A stretch of 64,000 nucleotides of DNA from Algoriphagus ornithinivorans (GCF_900115305.1 NZ_FOVW01000004.1:186001-250000), one strand, 5' to 3'. Positions 7,954 through 16,679 are shown, numbered from the stretch's first letter. Notes: a model not told the origin generated them from the sequence alone. Program-made: numbers and translations.

Positions 7954-8640
7954 ATTTGTAAGCAACTTGCAAACATGTAACTGGAATCATTAATTGATTT
8001 GAATTTTAGCTAAAACTCAGAGGTCAATCCCTTTAGGGATTCCAGCTCGGTAGCGATAAGGTATTCAAAGGCCTCCCTTCACCCTGTACGGGTGAAAGAG
8101 GATGTAAATGTTCCATACCTACGGCATGGAGAGGTTTTCTTCGAGAATTCAGGGCTACCTAGCTTGAATGCCTACGGCAATAATTGTAAGCAACTTGCAA
8201 ACATGTAACTGGAATCATTAATTGATTTGAATTTTGGCTAAAACTCAGAGGTGAATCCCTTTAGGGGTTCCAGCTCGGTAGCGATAAGGTATTCAAAGGC
8301 CTCCCTTCACCCTGTACGGGTGAAAGAGTATGTAAATGTTCCATATCTACGGCATGGAGAGGTTTTCTTCGAGAATTCAAGGCTACCTAGCTTAAATGCC
8401 TACGGCAATAATTGTAAGCAACTTGCAAACATGTAACTGGAATCATTAATTGATTTGAATTTTAGCTAAAACTCAGAGGTCAATCCCTTTAGGGATTCCA
8501 GCTCGGTAGCGATAAGGTATTCGAAGGCCTCCCTTCACCCTGTAGGGGTGAAAGAGTATGTAAATGTTCCATATCTACGGCATGGACGGGTTTTCGTCGA
8601 GAATTCAGAGCTACCTAGCTTAATTACCTACGGCAATTTG
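7883..8640 (+). repeat. Right tandem array of 228-bp hairpin modules (four copies of the right half)
   Basis: The ttccata hairpin begins at 7883, 8111, 8339 and 8567, an exact 228-bp period. The module parts are the same as in the left array. The spacer is a different sequence (gcaacttgcaaacatgtaac onward) and is almost identical in all copies here. The left and right arrays therefore form two subfamilies separated by the transposase. Point changes between copies often preserve the hairpins, as in aatccctttagggatt against aatcccgttagggatt. The array stops about 15 bases before the stop codon of the convergent methyltransferase gene. Confidence 0.85.
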
Positions 8641-8654
8641 TAAGATTGAGGGAC

Positions 8655-9872
8655 TCACTTTCTTTTACACCAAAAAAGCTTATAACCAGACAAAGTCTTG
8701 GTGCCAATTAGAAAATCTTCTCCTCCATCTTTCAAGCCCATTTTCTTTTTCAGGGCATCTGTTCCCATTAGGTAATTTCTGGTAATCACATTCACTTTGC
8801 CGGAAGGGAATCGGCTTTTTAGCTCATTTTTCTTGGCAGGGAGTTCTTCAAGTATTTCAAAGACTTTTCCTGGGATATTTTGAGGTGAGTTTTCTGAAGT
8901 ATATAAATGACTGTTAGAGTCCAGTTTTTTTAGACCAAAACGTGCTCCGAATAATTTGAAAGCCCCTGATTTTAATACTCCACTGGAAGGCTCAATCAGG
9001 TATTTTTCTGCCTCTCCAAATGAGGATTGGGCAAGTTCTTCTTCTTCCCTTTCAAACTCAAACTCCGGTAAATTCCCGCCCAAATCAATGGCAACTACTT
9101 TTTTCCTTTCCGAATCATTATTCTTTTTCCAATGAAGCAAAAGCTCCTTTACCTCGTTTTTCACAGAAAGAATGGTGATTTTTTGAATTTCAGGTAGCTC
9201 TGACCAAGCCTGACTGATGTCGAGCATAGGGGAATACTTTAAAAGAATTTCATCTGCCTTCTTTTTTAAATCTTCCCATACTGTCACCAAATCCGGCTGA
9301 CAATCCTTAAGCTTATAGAGTTTTTGATTTCCCTTTCCTCTTCTAGCTGGATCAGCATAAATGAGGTCAAAATGAAGCTCAGTTTTCTCCAAAAATTCCA
9401 AGCCATCCCCTTCAAAAAAGGCAAATTTGTTATCTAAACTCGCCAAGGGATTAGAACCCTTGGAGGGTTTCAATAGCTCTAGATTATACTTTGAGATCTG
9501 GAAAAGCTCAGGCTGATTTTCGCAGTAGATCCCTTTTTCAAAGCCTTGGCTTAAATAATAGAAATCCACCCCAAAACCTCCAGTCAAGTCTATCATCCGC
9601 TTTCCATTCAGTCCTTCAGCCTTCTTTTTGGCGGTTTCTTCTGATGAGCTTTGTTCCAAGGAAATACTAATAGGAAAAATGATTTGTGGATTGGCAGTCC
9701 ATTCCGGGAGCTTTTTGGAAGCTTTTTGTCTTGCAGCAATTTGTTGAACAGCTGCCTTTAGGTCAAAATTCGTTTTTCCCTGATATTTTAAAAGTAAAAG
9801 TGCAGGATCTTCACTGAGATGATCCTGCACAAATTTTTGGAATTCAGTAGTATGAAACTCTCTGAAGTCCAT
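8655..9872 (-). CDS. Class I SAM-dependent methyltransferase with THUMP-like C-terminal domain
   Basis: 405 residues. The SAM-binding motif I is DLTGGFGVDFYYLS (about 95-108). The motif IV equivalent is DLIYADPARR (about 170-179), of the type seen in base- or RNA-modifying methyltransferases. The C-terminal third (from about residue 300) ends ITRNYLMGTDALKKKMGLKD, which fits the THUMP-like domain family annotated across Bacteroidota. The target is probably RNA, but none has been established. It starts immediately after the asd stop codon with no gap, so the two are one transcript. A REP-like palindrome is embedded in the coding sequence (9442-9470) and encodes KPSKGSNPLA next to motif II. Confidence 0.8.
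   Translation of the reverse strand: MDFREFHTTEFQKFVQDHLSEDPALLLLKYQGKTNFDLKAAVQQIAARQKASKKLPEWTANPQIIFPISISLEQSSSEETAKKKAEGLNGKRMIDLTGGFGVDFYYLSQGFEKGIYCENQPELFQISKYNLELLKPSKGSNPLASLDNKFAFFEGDGLEFLEKTELHFDLIYADPARRGKGNQKLYKLKDCQPDLVTVWEDLKKKADEILLKYSPMLDISQAWSELPEIQKITILSVKNEVKELLLHWKKNNDSERKKVVAIDLGGNLPEFEFEREEEELAQSSFGEAEKYLIEPSSGVLKSGAFKLFGARFGLKKLDSNSHLYTSENSPQNIPGKVFEILEELPAKKNELKSRFPSGKVNVITRNYLMGTDALKKKMGLKDGGEDFLIGTKTLSGYKLFWCKRK
9442..9470. repeat. REP-like palindrome inside a coding sequence
   Basis: The arms ccaaggg (9443-9449) and cccttgg (9457-9463) enclose a 7-base loop, and the 3' flank agggttt is the same as in the REP copy at 41003. It lies in frame within the methyltransferase gene. 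The other two copies flank the RAYT transposase gene at 41 kb. Confidence 0.6.
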
Positions 9873-10865
9873 TTATACCAATTGATTCTTCACCAAATAA
9901 GCTGCGATCTGCACCGCATTGGTAGCCGCTCCTTTTCTCAAATTATCAGCCACAATCCACATATTGAGGGTGTTTGGCTGAGATTCGTCTCTTCTCAATC
10001 TTCCTACAAACACTTCATCTTTTTTATGCGCATTGATCGGCATAGGATAGACAAAGTTGGCAGGATCATCCTGTACGATTACTCCTGGAGTCTCTGAAAG
10101 TAATTTTCTCACCTCACCTAAATCAAAATCTTTGTTGAACTCCACATTAACTGATTCAGAGTGACCTCCCATTGTAGGGATTCTTACGGTAGTTGCAGTT
10201 ACCTGTATGCTGTTGTCGCTGAAGATTTTTTTGGTCTCATTGATCATTTTCATCTCCTCTTTGGTGTATCCATTTGGCTGGAATACATCAATATGAGGAA
10301 GCACATTCATGTCAATTTTGTGAGGATAAACCATAGGTGGGTTAGCTTCACCTTCGCGCTCTGCCATCATTTGATCAACGGCTGCTTTACCTGTGCCTGT
10401 TACAGACTGATAGGTAGAGACCACGATTCTTTTGATCCCATATTGGTGTCTCAAAGGCTCCAATGCCAATACCATCTGAATGGTTGAGCAGTTTGGGTTG
10501 GCGATGATTTTGTCTTCTTTGCTCAGTTCTTTTGCATTGATTTCCGGCACCACCAATTTTTTGCTTGGGTCCATTCTCCAGGCTGAAGAGTTGTCTACGA
10601 CGGTTGTTCCTGCTTCAGCAAATTTGGGAGCCCACTCCAAAGAAGTGCTTCCTCCAGCTGAGAAAATAGCAATATGTGGTTTGGCAGCTACAGCATCAGC
10701 CAAGCCGATGACCGTATGTTTTTTTCCTTTATATTCAATCTGTTTACCTACTGAGCGCTCGGAAGCGACCAATAGCAATTCGTCGTAATGAAAATTGTGC
10801 TCGTCCAGCACTTCTAGAATTTCAGAGCCAACCAGGCCGGTTGCTCCTACCACAGCTAATTTCAT
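9873..10865 (-). CDS. asd: Aspartate-semialdehyde dehydrogenase
   Basis: 330 residues, the normal length. It reduces aspartyl phosphate to aspartate semialdehyde with NADPH, the branch point to lysine, diaminopimelate, threonine and methionine. The N-terminal dinucleotide loop is VVGATGLVGSEIL (about 5-17). The phosphate-binding SAGGSTS is at about 69-75. The catalytic cysteine is C126 in IANPNCSTIQ. Later STYQSVTGTGKAA and the histidine region GGHSESVNVE complete the family pattern. It is the first gene of a two-gene unit with the THUMP-like methyltransferase. The 287 bp upstream holds no recognisable riboswitch. Confidence 0.96.
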   Translation of the reverse strand: MKLAVVGATGLVGSEILEVLDEHNFHYDELLLVASERSVGKQIEYKGKKHTVIGLADAVAAKPHIAIFSAGGSTSLEWAPKFAEAGTTVVDNSSAWRMDPSKKLVVPEINAKELSKEDKIIANPNCSTIQMVLALEPLRHQYGIKRIVVSTYQSVTGTGKAAVDQMMAEREGEANPPMVYPHKIDMNVLPHIDVFQPNGYTKEEMKMINETKKIFSDNSIQVTATTVRIPTMGGHSESVNVEFNKDFDLGEVRKLLSETPGVIVQDDPANFVYPMPINAHKKDEVFVGRLRRDESQPNTLNMWIVADNLRKGAATNAVQIAAYLVKNQLV

Positions 10866-11152
10866 CTGTATATAATTTGTTTTTTGAGGTCAGATGGAAT
10901 CTCTCACAATTTACAAGCATCCTAGTGTGTGTCGCTTGCGTTGTGCTCGATTTCATGATGGTTTGAATAGGTTAATTATTTTCGAGCTGTAAAATTAACA
11001 GCTATGCATTCATTTTCAGATTTATACTGAAATTTATTGAATTGATTTGCTGAATTACTTTTTATCAAATTCAGTTTAACGCGTACTAAAAGTCTTCAAG
11101 TGATAAAAATCAAAAGCAGAACAGCAGAAAATCTTACGATTGGTTTTAAAAT

Positions 11153-11407
11153 TTACTCGTCTTCAAATTTGCCTTCTCTCCTCCAACCATAAGGGTTAGT
11201 ATCCGCAGTGGTAATTTGGGATTCTACTTTTCCTGTTTGTGGGTCTTCTGTAAAAAACATTGCAGAAGATTCCCATCTCAAAAGGTTTACTTCTGCTTTC
11301 AGTTTTTCTTCTTCCCCGTCAAAAAGCTTTTCCAGCAAGTCTTCCCTGCCCGCACATTGAATTTGCTTCGTCTTCCCGTTTTTATAATGAATCTGATATT
11401 CTCTCAT
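11153..11407 (-). CDS. Hypothetical protein, 84 residues
   Basis: No family recognised. It is a soluble mixed-charge protein: it begins REYQIHYKNGKTKQIQC, which looks like a beta hairpin, and ends NPYGWRREGKFEDE. The N-terminal part resembles small Bacteroidota proteins that pair a short beta sheet with an acidic helix, but no function follows. It stands alone, with about 220-290 bp of non-coding sequence on each side. Confidence 0.6.
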   Translation of the reverse strand: MREYQIHYKNGKTKQIQCAGREDLLEKLFDGEEEKLKAEVNLLRWESSAMFFTEDPQTGKVESQITTADTNPYGWRREGKFEDE

Positions 11408-11630
11408 AACCGCTTTTTTTAAAAAACTGCTCCCATCTTGTTTTGTTATGAAATAGGCAGAATCCGAGCATTGGGCAGGCTTTTAAATTTTTGAATACGC
11501 AAAGCTTTTCATATCCAATAAGGATTATAGTCTGCATTTCTAATAAGGAACCAAATAGATAATTTCTCTAGACTAAAATTTAAATAATCAATCATGATTT
11601 ATTAAATTAGTTTATCGGTTTTAGTCTAAT

Positions 11631-14141
11631 ATGTTTATGGTCAGATTTTTAGTTGGACTTTTTATTTTTATCCTGTTGATAGTTCAGGCAGAGACTCTGA
11701 AAGCCGCTAATCAAAGGGAGGGCTTCGAGAAGGATTTTCAAATTGTAAATCATCCACAAGAATTTATTCCAAAATGGAGTGGGAACGAATTGAGGGCGAG
11801 TTCTTCCCGTATTTTTCAATCTAATCAAGGCAGAAATGCTACCAAGGCTTTGGCAGTTCAGCCAATCTCCACCTTTGATGGAAAAGTTTTTATCCGGCTG
11901 AATCCAAATATGTATGAAAACCCGAAGATTCAATTTTGGGCAAGAGCAGTTAGAAATGGTTCTGGCACTCGTCCGGCGTTGGTTTTCTATTCATTCGAAA
12001 AAAGTCTGGAAAATGATCCTACAAATTGGTTTCGATTAGGGTCAGAAAATGAATTCGCCAATGAAGATCAAGAATTCAGAAAATTTGAAATTCTACTTCC
12101 TGAAGAGTTGAGTGCTGAGCCCGAAATCTTTTTAAAACTGGAAATTCGATTTGGATCCGGGACTGGATCCTGTGCCCGTTTTTTGATGGATGATTTTGAA
12201 TTTGGAGATATAGAAGAGGATTTGGAGGCGCCTAAAATAATACGGGTAAGAGGGTATGATAATAAAACTATAGAACTCAGCTTTTCTGAAAAACTGGATC
12301 CTGTTTTTTCGCAAATTCAATTGAATTATCTGCTGGGTGAAAAGGAACCAGAGTCAGCTATTCTCAGGCAAGATTCTTTGGCGTATTTAAGCTTCAAGGA
12401 TACTTTGGATCACAGGGGCTTATATGATCTGAGAGTTCGTCAAATAGCTGATTTAGAGGGTAATTTTTTAGAAGATTCGCTGGTAAATTTTACCTTCTTC
12501 GATCCTACCAATATTCCTTACAAGACTTTGGTCATCAATGAGCTGATGCCTGCGCCAAGAGATGGTAATGACCTTCCCAATTTAGAATATATAGAATTGC
12601 TCCACATCGGTGATTATCCAGTCAGGGTAGAGGGAGTTCAGCTTTCTAATTCAAGGAATACCACTACACTGGGTAATTTTTGGTTAGAACCAGATTCCTA
12701 CACTATTCTTGCTCCAACCAACCAAGCCAATCAATTTTTGCCTTTTGGTTCGGTGATTCCAGTTTCTTCTTGGCCAACATTGCTCAACTCTGGTGATCGA
12801 GTTCAATTAAGTGACAGAAACGGAAAAGAAATTGACCAAGTTAGCTATACAACAGCTTCTTGGAAAGGCACTGAGTTCAGTGGTGGAGGATATAGTCTTG
12901 AGGTTGTAAATCCATTTTTGCGATGCGATCAAAGTTCTTTTCTTCTTGCCTCTAGATCATCCTTTCGGGGGACTCCCGGACAAGAAAATTCGGTTTTTGA
13001 TTTAAGCCCAGATCTAGTTAAACCAGAGTTACTTGCCTTTGAGTTTTTGAATGAACAGACCTTGGTTTTGACTTTCTCGGAACCCCTGCAAAACCTCTAT
13101 TTTCCTAACTTTTTGAGTTTTCAAGAAATCATTGAAATAGACTCTGTTGGAATTAATAGCGATGAAGTGACATTGTTTTTTCAAAATCCATTTCCGGAAA
13201 ATAATCCCGGCACTTTAAAAATTCATGGATTTCAAGATTGTAGTGGGAATGAATTGGAGGAAATTGAAATCAAAATTCTCCGTCCCTCAGAAGCTGAAAT
13301 CGGAGATGTGGTGATCAATGAAGTACTATTCAACTCCCGGACAGGAAGTCCCAAATTTGTCGAGTTGGTGAATGCTACAAATCGCTATTTGGACCTGAGA
13401 GGTTGGAAGTTGGCCAATTTGGATGCTCAGGGAAGAGTAAATCAAGTAAGGGCAATCAGCGATAGGAGTTTGGTGATTCCGCCAAAGGCACAGCTAGCCA
13501 TAAGTACAGATACGGTTCAGCTTAAGTTTGACTATCCTTTGTCCGCCATGGGTTTATTTCATCAAATAAATACTTTGCCTAGTTATCCGATTGCCGGCGG
13601 AACAGTAGTATTGCTTGCTCCATCAGATGAGCTTGCAGAGAGCTTTCGGTACATTGAGAGTTTACATCACCCCTTGCTTAGGGATACGAAGGGAGTTTCA
13701 TTGGAAAGAATATCTTTGCAAACTCCTGCCTCAGTCATAGCAAATTGGCATTCGGCCTCCGGTTCAATGGGCTATGCAACTCCAGGGATGAAGAATTCTC
13801 AATTGATAGAAGAGGAATTTTTGGGAAATATAATTCAAATTGATCCGGAAGTATTTGACCCGGAGGGAAGCAATGGGAATACCTTTACTTCCATCAGATA
13901 TGAATTAAATGAGCCAGGCTGGGTGGGAACTTTTAGAATATATGACATGGCTGGTCGGATTGTTGCGATTTTGGCTCAGAATGAAATTTTGGGGACGTCA
14001 GGCCTATATTCTTGGACTGGCACCAATTCAAATGGAGGGCGAGTTCGGACTGGATATTATATCCTTGTAGCTGATTTATTTGATTTAAATGGAAATGTAA
14101 GGCAAATCAAAAAGACTATCATAATTGCTGAAAGACTCTAA
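11631..14141 (+). CDS. Secreted lamin-tail-domain protein with FlgD-type C-terminus
   Basis: 836 residues. A signal peptide (about 1-25, LFIFILLIVQAETLKA) is followed by a beta-rich region. Two Ig-like segments begin with APKIIRVRGYDNKTIELSFS (about 200) and with KPELLAFEFLNEQTLVLTFS (about 464). Two lamin-tail domains follow the pattern VINE-x-E-N/L: LVINELMPAPRDGNDLPNLE (about 300) and VVINEVLFNSRTGSPKFVE (about 560). The C-terminus (NGGRVRTGYYILVADLFD) resembles the FlgD/T9SS-associated Ig fold with its GxYxx strand. Such proteins are surface or secreted in Bacteroidota; export by the type IX system is possible but not shown. An ATG at 11637 is an alternative start. Confidence 0.8.
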   Translation: MFMVRFLVGLFIFILLIVQAETLKAANQREGFEKDFQIVNHPQEFIPKWSGNELRASSSRIFQSNQGRNATKALAVQPISTFDGKVFIRLNPNMYENPKIQFWARAVRNGSGTRPALVFYSFEKSLENDPTNWFRLGSENEFANEDQEFRKFEILLPEELSAEPEIFLKLEIRFGSGTGSCARFLMDDFEFGDIEEDLEAPKIIRVRGYDNKTIELSFSEKLDPVFSQIQLNYLLGEKEPESAILRQDSLAYLSFKDTLDHRGLYDLRVRQIADLEGNFLEDSLVNFTFFDPTNIPYKTLVINELMPAPRDGNDLPNLEYIELLHIGDYPVRVEGVQLSNSRNTTTLGNFWLEPDSYTILAPTNQANQFLPFGSVIPVSSWPTLLNSGDRVQLSDRNGKEIDQVSYTTASWKGTEFSGGGYSLEVVNPFLRCDQSSFLLASRSSFRGTPGQENSVFDLSPDLVKPELLAFEFLNEQTLVLTFSEPLQNLYFPNFLSFQEIIEIDSVGINSDEVTLFFQNPFPENNPGTLKIHGFQDCSGNELEEIEIKILRPSEAEIGDVVINEVLFNSRTGSPKFVELVNATNRYLDLRGWKLANLDAQGRVNQVRAISDRSLVIPPKAQLAISTDTVQLKFDYPLSAMGLFHQINTLPSYPIAGGTVVLLAPSDELAESFRYIESLHHPLLRDTKGVSLERISLQTPASVIANWHSASGSMGYATPGMKNSQLIEEEFLGNIIQIDPEVFDPEGSNGNTFTSIRYELNEPGWVGTFRIYDMAGRIVAILAQNEILGTSGLYSWTGTNSNGGRVRTGYYILVADLFDLNGNVRQIKKTIIIAERL

Positions 14142-14209
14142 TTTTTTGTAAATGGTTTCTAAAAATGTTTAAAAATCAGTAATTTAGTTCTAATCATCCC
14201 CTCAAGCCC

Positions 14210-14380
14210 ATGGAACCTGGAATCATCAATCAGGCCATACAAAAGCTTTGTATTGCCGAAGGAAAAGAAGTAAATGAGGTAATTCAATACCTCAAATTGA
14301 AGTATCGGATAGATATTGATCCATTAGTGCTTCAAAAACGAATCGATAAATTAATGAATAAAGGAAAAGCCGTTGCATAA
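14210..14380 (+). CDS. Small protein, 56 residues
   Basis: A short ORF with an ATG at 14210 and a stop inside a terminator hairpin. It reads MEPGIINQAIQKLCIAEGKE at the start and ends with LQKRIDKLMNKGKAVA. The composition is helical and basic, and it has no membrane segment. The terminator fused to its stop codon and an ordinary codon pattern support a real gene. I do not recognise a family. Confidence 0.55.
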   Translation: MEPGIINQAIQKLCIAEGKEVNEVIQYLKLKYRIDIDPLVLQKRIDKLMNKGKAVA

Positions 14381-14391
14381 CGGCTTTTTTT
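14368..14391 (+). terminator. Terminator overlapping the 56-residue gene
   Basis: The stem agccgtt/aacggct with loop gcat is followed by seven T residues (14385-14391); the stop codon lies within the hairpin. Confidence 0.85.
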
Positions 14392-14591
14392 ATGGTCTCC
14401 TGATTTTTAGGTCGTTTCATTATTTTTCTATCCCATTATCGTAAAACTGTTTCGATAAAGTTGACTGATTCCAAATTGTATTTTTTGATGATCGGTTTCC
14501 TTTTATTTTTTGTAAATCCAAGTGCTCCATGTATTTTAGGGAACTTTTAAAGTTAATTATCGTCCCAGTACTATTACTTAATTTGAATACT

Positions 14592-14975
14592 ATGAGTCAG
14601 GAAGAAAAAACAGCTTATTCTCAGGAAGAGCTGAAGGAATTTGAAGAAATCATTCTTCAAAAGTTGGCAGTGGCTAAGGAAGAGCTTTCTTCTTTAAAAG
14701 AAAGCCTCAGTAAGAAAAATGACAGTGGAACCGATAACACAGCTTCGACATCCAAATTGTTAGAAGATGGTGCGGATACCTTGGAAAGAGAGAGCTTGAG
14801 CCAATTGGCAGCCCGTCAGCAGAAATTTATTATCAACTTGGAGAATGCCCTGATTAGAATCAAGAATGGTACTTATGGTGTATGCGTTGATACAGGCAAG
14901 CTAATCGCTAAAGAAAGGTTAAAGGCTGTGCCACACACTATGCATTCTATAGAAGCTAAACTGGCTAAAAAATAA
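14592..14975 (+). CDS. TraR/DksA-family protein with a decayed zinc finger
   Basis: 127 residues from the ATG at 14592 (MSQEEKTAYSQEEL); the upstream ATG at 14529 adds an unrelated hydrophobic stretch and is unlikely. The N-terminal part forms a coiled-coil hairpin as in DksA (FEEIILQKLAVAKEELSSLK). The C-terminal part aligns with the C4 zinc finger: GTYGVCVDTGKLIAKERLKA. Only the first cysteine remains, and the partners are replaced by other residues, so zinc is probably not bound. DksA relatives enter the RNA polymerase secondary channel. Zinc-free versions are common in Bacteroidota. scpB begins 5 bases after the stop codon. Confidence 0.8.
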   Translation: MSQEEKTAYSQEELKEFEEIILQKLAVAKEELSSLKESLSKKNDSGTDNTASTSKLLEDGADTLERESLSQLAARQQKFIINLENALIRIKNGTYGVCVDTGKLIAKERLKAVPHTMHSIEAKLAKK

Positions 14976-14979
14976 GTCT

Positions 14980-15540
14980 TTGGATTTCCTTCATCGGCAT
15001 ATTGAGGCATTGATATTTTGCAGTCCTTCTCCATTGGGGAAGGACGAAATTCATAAGTGCCTGAGTGAAATGTTTGAGGCAGATGTGCCTTTGGAGCATA
15101 TTGATCAGGCATTGGCCGAACTTCAAGAGAAGTATAAGCAAGAGGACTTTTCTTTTGCTTTGGAAAAGCTTGGGGGTGGTTATCAGTTTTTAACCAAACC
15201 AGCTTACCAGACCTCCATTGCTATTTTATTGAAGCAGCAAAGTCAAAAAAGACTGTCCACGGCCCAAATGGAAACCCTTTCCATTATTGCATACAAGCAA
15301 CCAGTGACAAAGGGAGAAATTGAGCAGATTCGTGGTGTGAATTGCGATTATTCTGTTCAAAAACTTTTAGAAAAGGAGCTTGTAGAAATAAAGGGCAAAT
15401 CTGATCAAATCGGTCGTCCCTTGATCTATGGCACTTCCCCAAAGTTTATGGAATATTTTGGCATCAATTCCATTCAGGAACTACCACAACCCAAGGATTT
15501 TTCCCAGCCAGATAATCAGATAGGAGAGGAGAGGGAGTAG
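14980..15540 (+). CDS. scpB: Segregation and condensation protein B
   Basis: 186 residues from a TTG start at 14980 that gives the usual N-terminus DFLHRHIEALIFCSPSPLG. ScpB is the winged-helix partner that joins ScpA to SMC in chromosome condensation. Two winged-helix domains are visible. The conserved block ETLSIIAYKQPVTKGEIEQI (about 91-110) and GRPLIYGTSPKFMEYFGI (about 148-165) are diagnostic. The tail after about residue 170 is hydrophilic. It is close behind the TraR/DksA-like gene and probably cotranscribed. scpA is not in the window. Confidence 0.93.
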   Translation: MDFLHRHIEALIFCSPSPLGKDEIHKCLSEMFEADVPLEHIDQALAELQEKYKQEDFSFALEKLGGGYQFLTKPAYQTSIAILLKQQSQKRLSTAQMETLSIIAYKQPVTKGEIEQIRGVNCDYSVQKLLEKELVEIKGKSDQIGRPLIYGTSPKFMEYFGINSIQELPQPKDFSQPDNQIGEERE

Positions 15541-16055
15541 GGAAGGATGAAGTTTGAAGTGAGAAGGATGAAATTTGAAGTCTGAAAAGTAGGCAGTAGA
15601 CGGTTTTCAGTAGGCAGTGAGCAGAAGCAGTCTTAAAAGGCTGAATTATAAAGTGAGAATGCTGAAAAGTGGGCAGTTTTCAGTAAGTATAGCATAACTG
15701 CGAACCCTTTTGGAAAGCTGAATTCAGAAATCTGAAAATAGACTTTTAGCAGTAGGCGGTCACTTTTGACTTCGGTCCTTTAAACTTCTATTGAAGAAAA
15801 ACCTTTTGCTTCGCTTTTAGAATTTTTTTACAAAACCACAATAGTTTTGAGAGTTAGGATTCAATTTGATATAAGGTCGACAAAAAACCTAATAACAAAT
15901 AACCAATAACTACTCAAACTCAGGGTCATTTTTCCCTCAATTAGGTGAATTAGTTTGTATGGGCTTTGAAACAAGCCTTCCCCACTTTGCAACTTTGCGG
16001 GAGAAAAAAAACTGCTAAGCCTCCGCTAGAAATTTTAAGATTCTTATACCGAACC
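15541..16055. other. Intergenic repeat-rich stretch without genes
   Basis: 515 bp with no credible ORF. The first 240 bp is a patchwork of short recurring words (agtgagaagg, gaagtctgaaa, gtaggcagt, ttttcagtaag). Further on are aataacaaataaccaataac (about 15890) and actttgcgggag (about 15993). The same words recur after carB (6134), at 39.5 kb, at 44 kb, at 48.1 kb and at 54.5 kb. Confidence 0.7.
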
Positions 16056-16679
16056 TTACTCAATCACCTTTACTTTCGCCAAGTGCGTGATTAAATATTT
16101 TTTCCCGGTCTTAATCTCTTCACATAATACCCGGGTTCTTCGGGTTTCTCCTTTTTTGAAAACTCTTCCTTCCAATTCAAATGTAATCCCCAATTGGAGA
16201 TCTGAAAGAAAAGAGTTTGCTTCCAGATCCTTTTGTAAGTCGTATTTGCTCATTTCTTTCATCAAGAACAAGTCTTGAGCAGAACTAGCCTTGGGAGCTC
16301 GCATGTGCCTTTGAAGTGGGATTAGCAGGTCCCTTGGAAATACCTGAACTGAGAGTAAGGGGCTAATGAGTTTTTGAAAGGTTTGCTTCCACTCCTGCCC
16401 ATGCGGTGCGATTTCTATTCCAAAGTTTAAGAAGGTGTGAAGATGGGCTACTTCGTGAATAAAGGTGAGTAAGAACTGGTATGGGTTTAAGTCCCCGTTT
16501 ATGGTAATGGTTTGGATACTTCTATCCCTTCTGTATCGGAAATCTCCCAATTTGGATTTTCGTGATTTCGAAATGGTAAAATTAAATGGCTTCTCTTCCC
16601 ATAAACGCAGGCAGTAAGGGAGGCTGTTGGCAGGAATATGCTTGCTCAGGATTTGTCGGAGTTTTTCCGATGAATTCAT
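16056..16679 (-). CDS. SprT-like zinc metalloprotease-fold protein
   Basis: 207 residues from the ATG at 16679 (MNSSEKLRQILSKHIPANSL); a TTG five codons upstream is the only alternative. The SprT-like metallo-site is HEVAHLHTF (about residue 78 onward), with a downstream histidine in EIAPHGQEWKQTFQ, which fits the third zinc ligand. SprT-like domains are related to the DNA-protein crosslink protease Spartan; bacterial SprT itself is poorly characterised. The C-terminal part (GRVFKKGETRRTRVLCEEIK) looks like a small zinc-ribbon-type sheet but has lost most cysteines. No signal peptide is seen, so it is cytoplasmic. Confidence 0.8.
   Translation of the reverse strand: MNSSEKLRQILSKHIPANSLPYCLRLWEEKPFNFTISKSRKSKLGDFRYRRDRSIQTITINGDLNPYQFLLTFIHEVAHLHTFLNFGIEIAPHGQEWKQTFQKLISPLLSVQVFPRDLLIPLQRHMRAPKASSAQDLFLMKEMSKYDLQKDLEANSFLSDLQLGITFELEGRVFKKGETRRTRVLCEEIKTGKKYLITHLAKVKVIE

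Noticed and set aside
8251..8436. 61-residue ORF inside the right hairpin array
   Set aside because: It runs through the repeat modules, is not kept in the other copies and encodes the palindromes themselves.
6605..8640. CRISPR array
   Set aside because: The repeated unit is about 156 bp with internal hairpins, the spacers are about 70 bp and nearly identical within each side, and no cas gene is present.
10161..10788. ORFs of 102-108 residues on the plus strand within asd
   Set aside because: They are antisense to a well-conserved asd gene and have no signal, family or RBS support.
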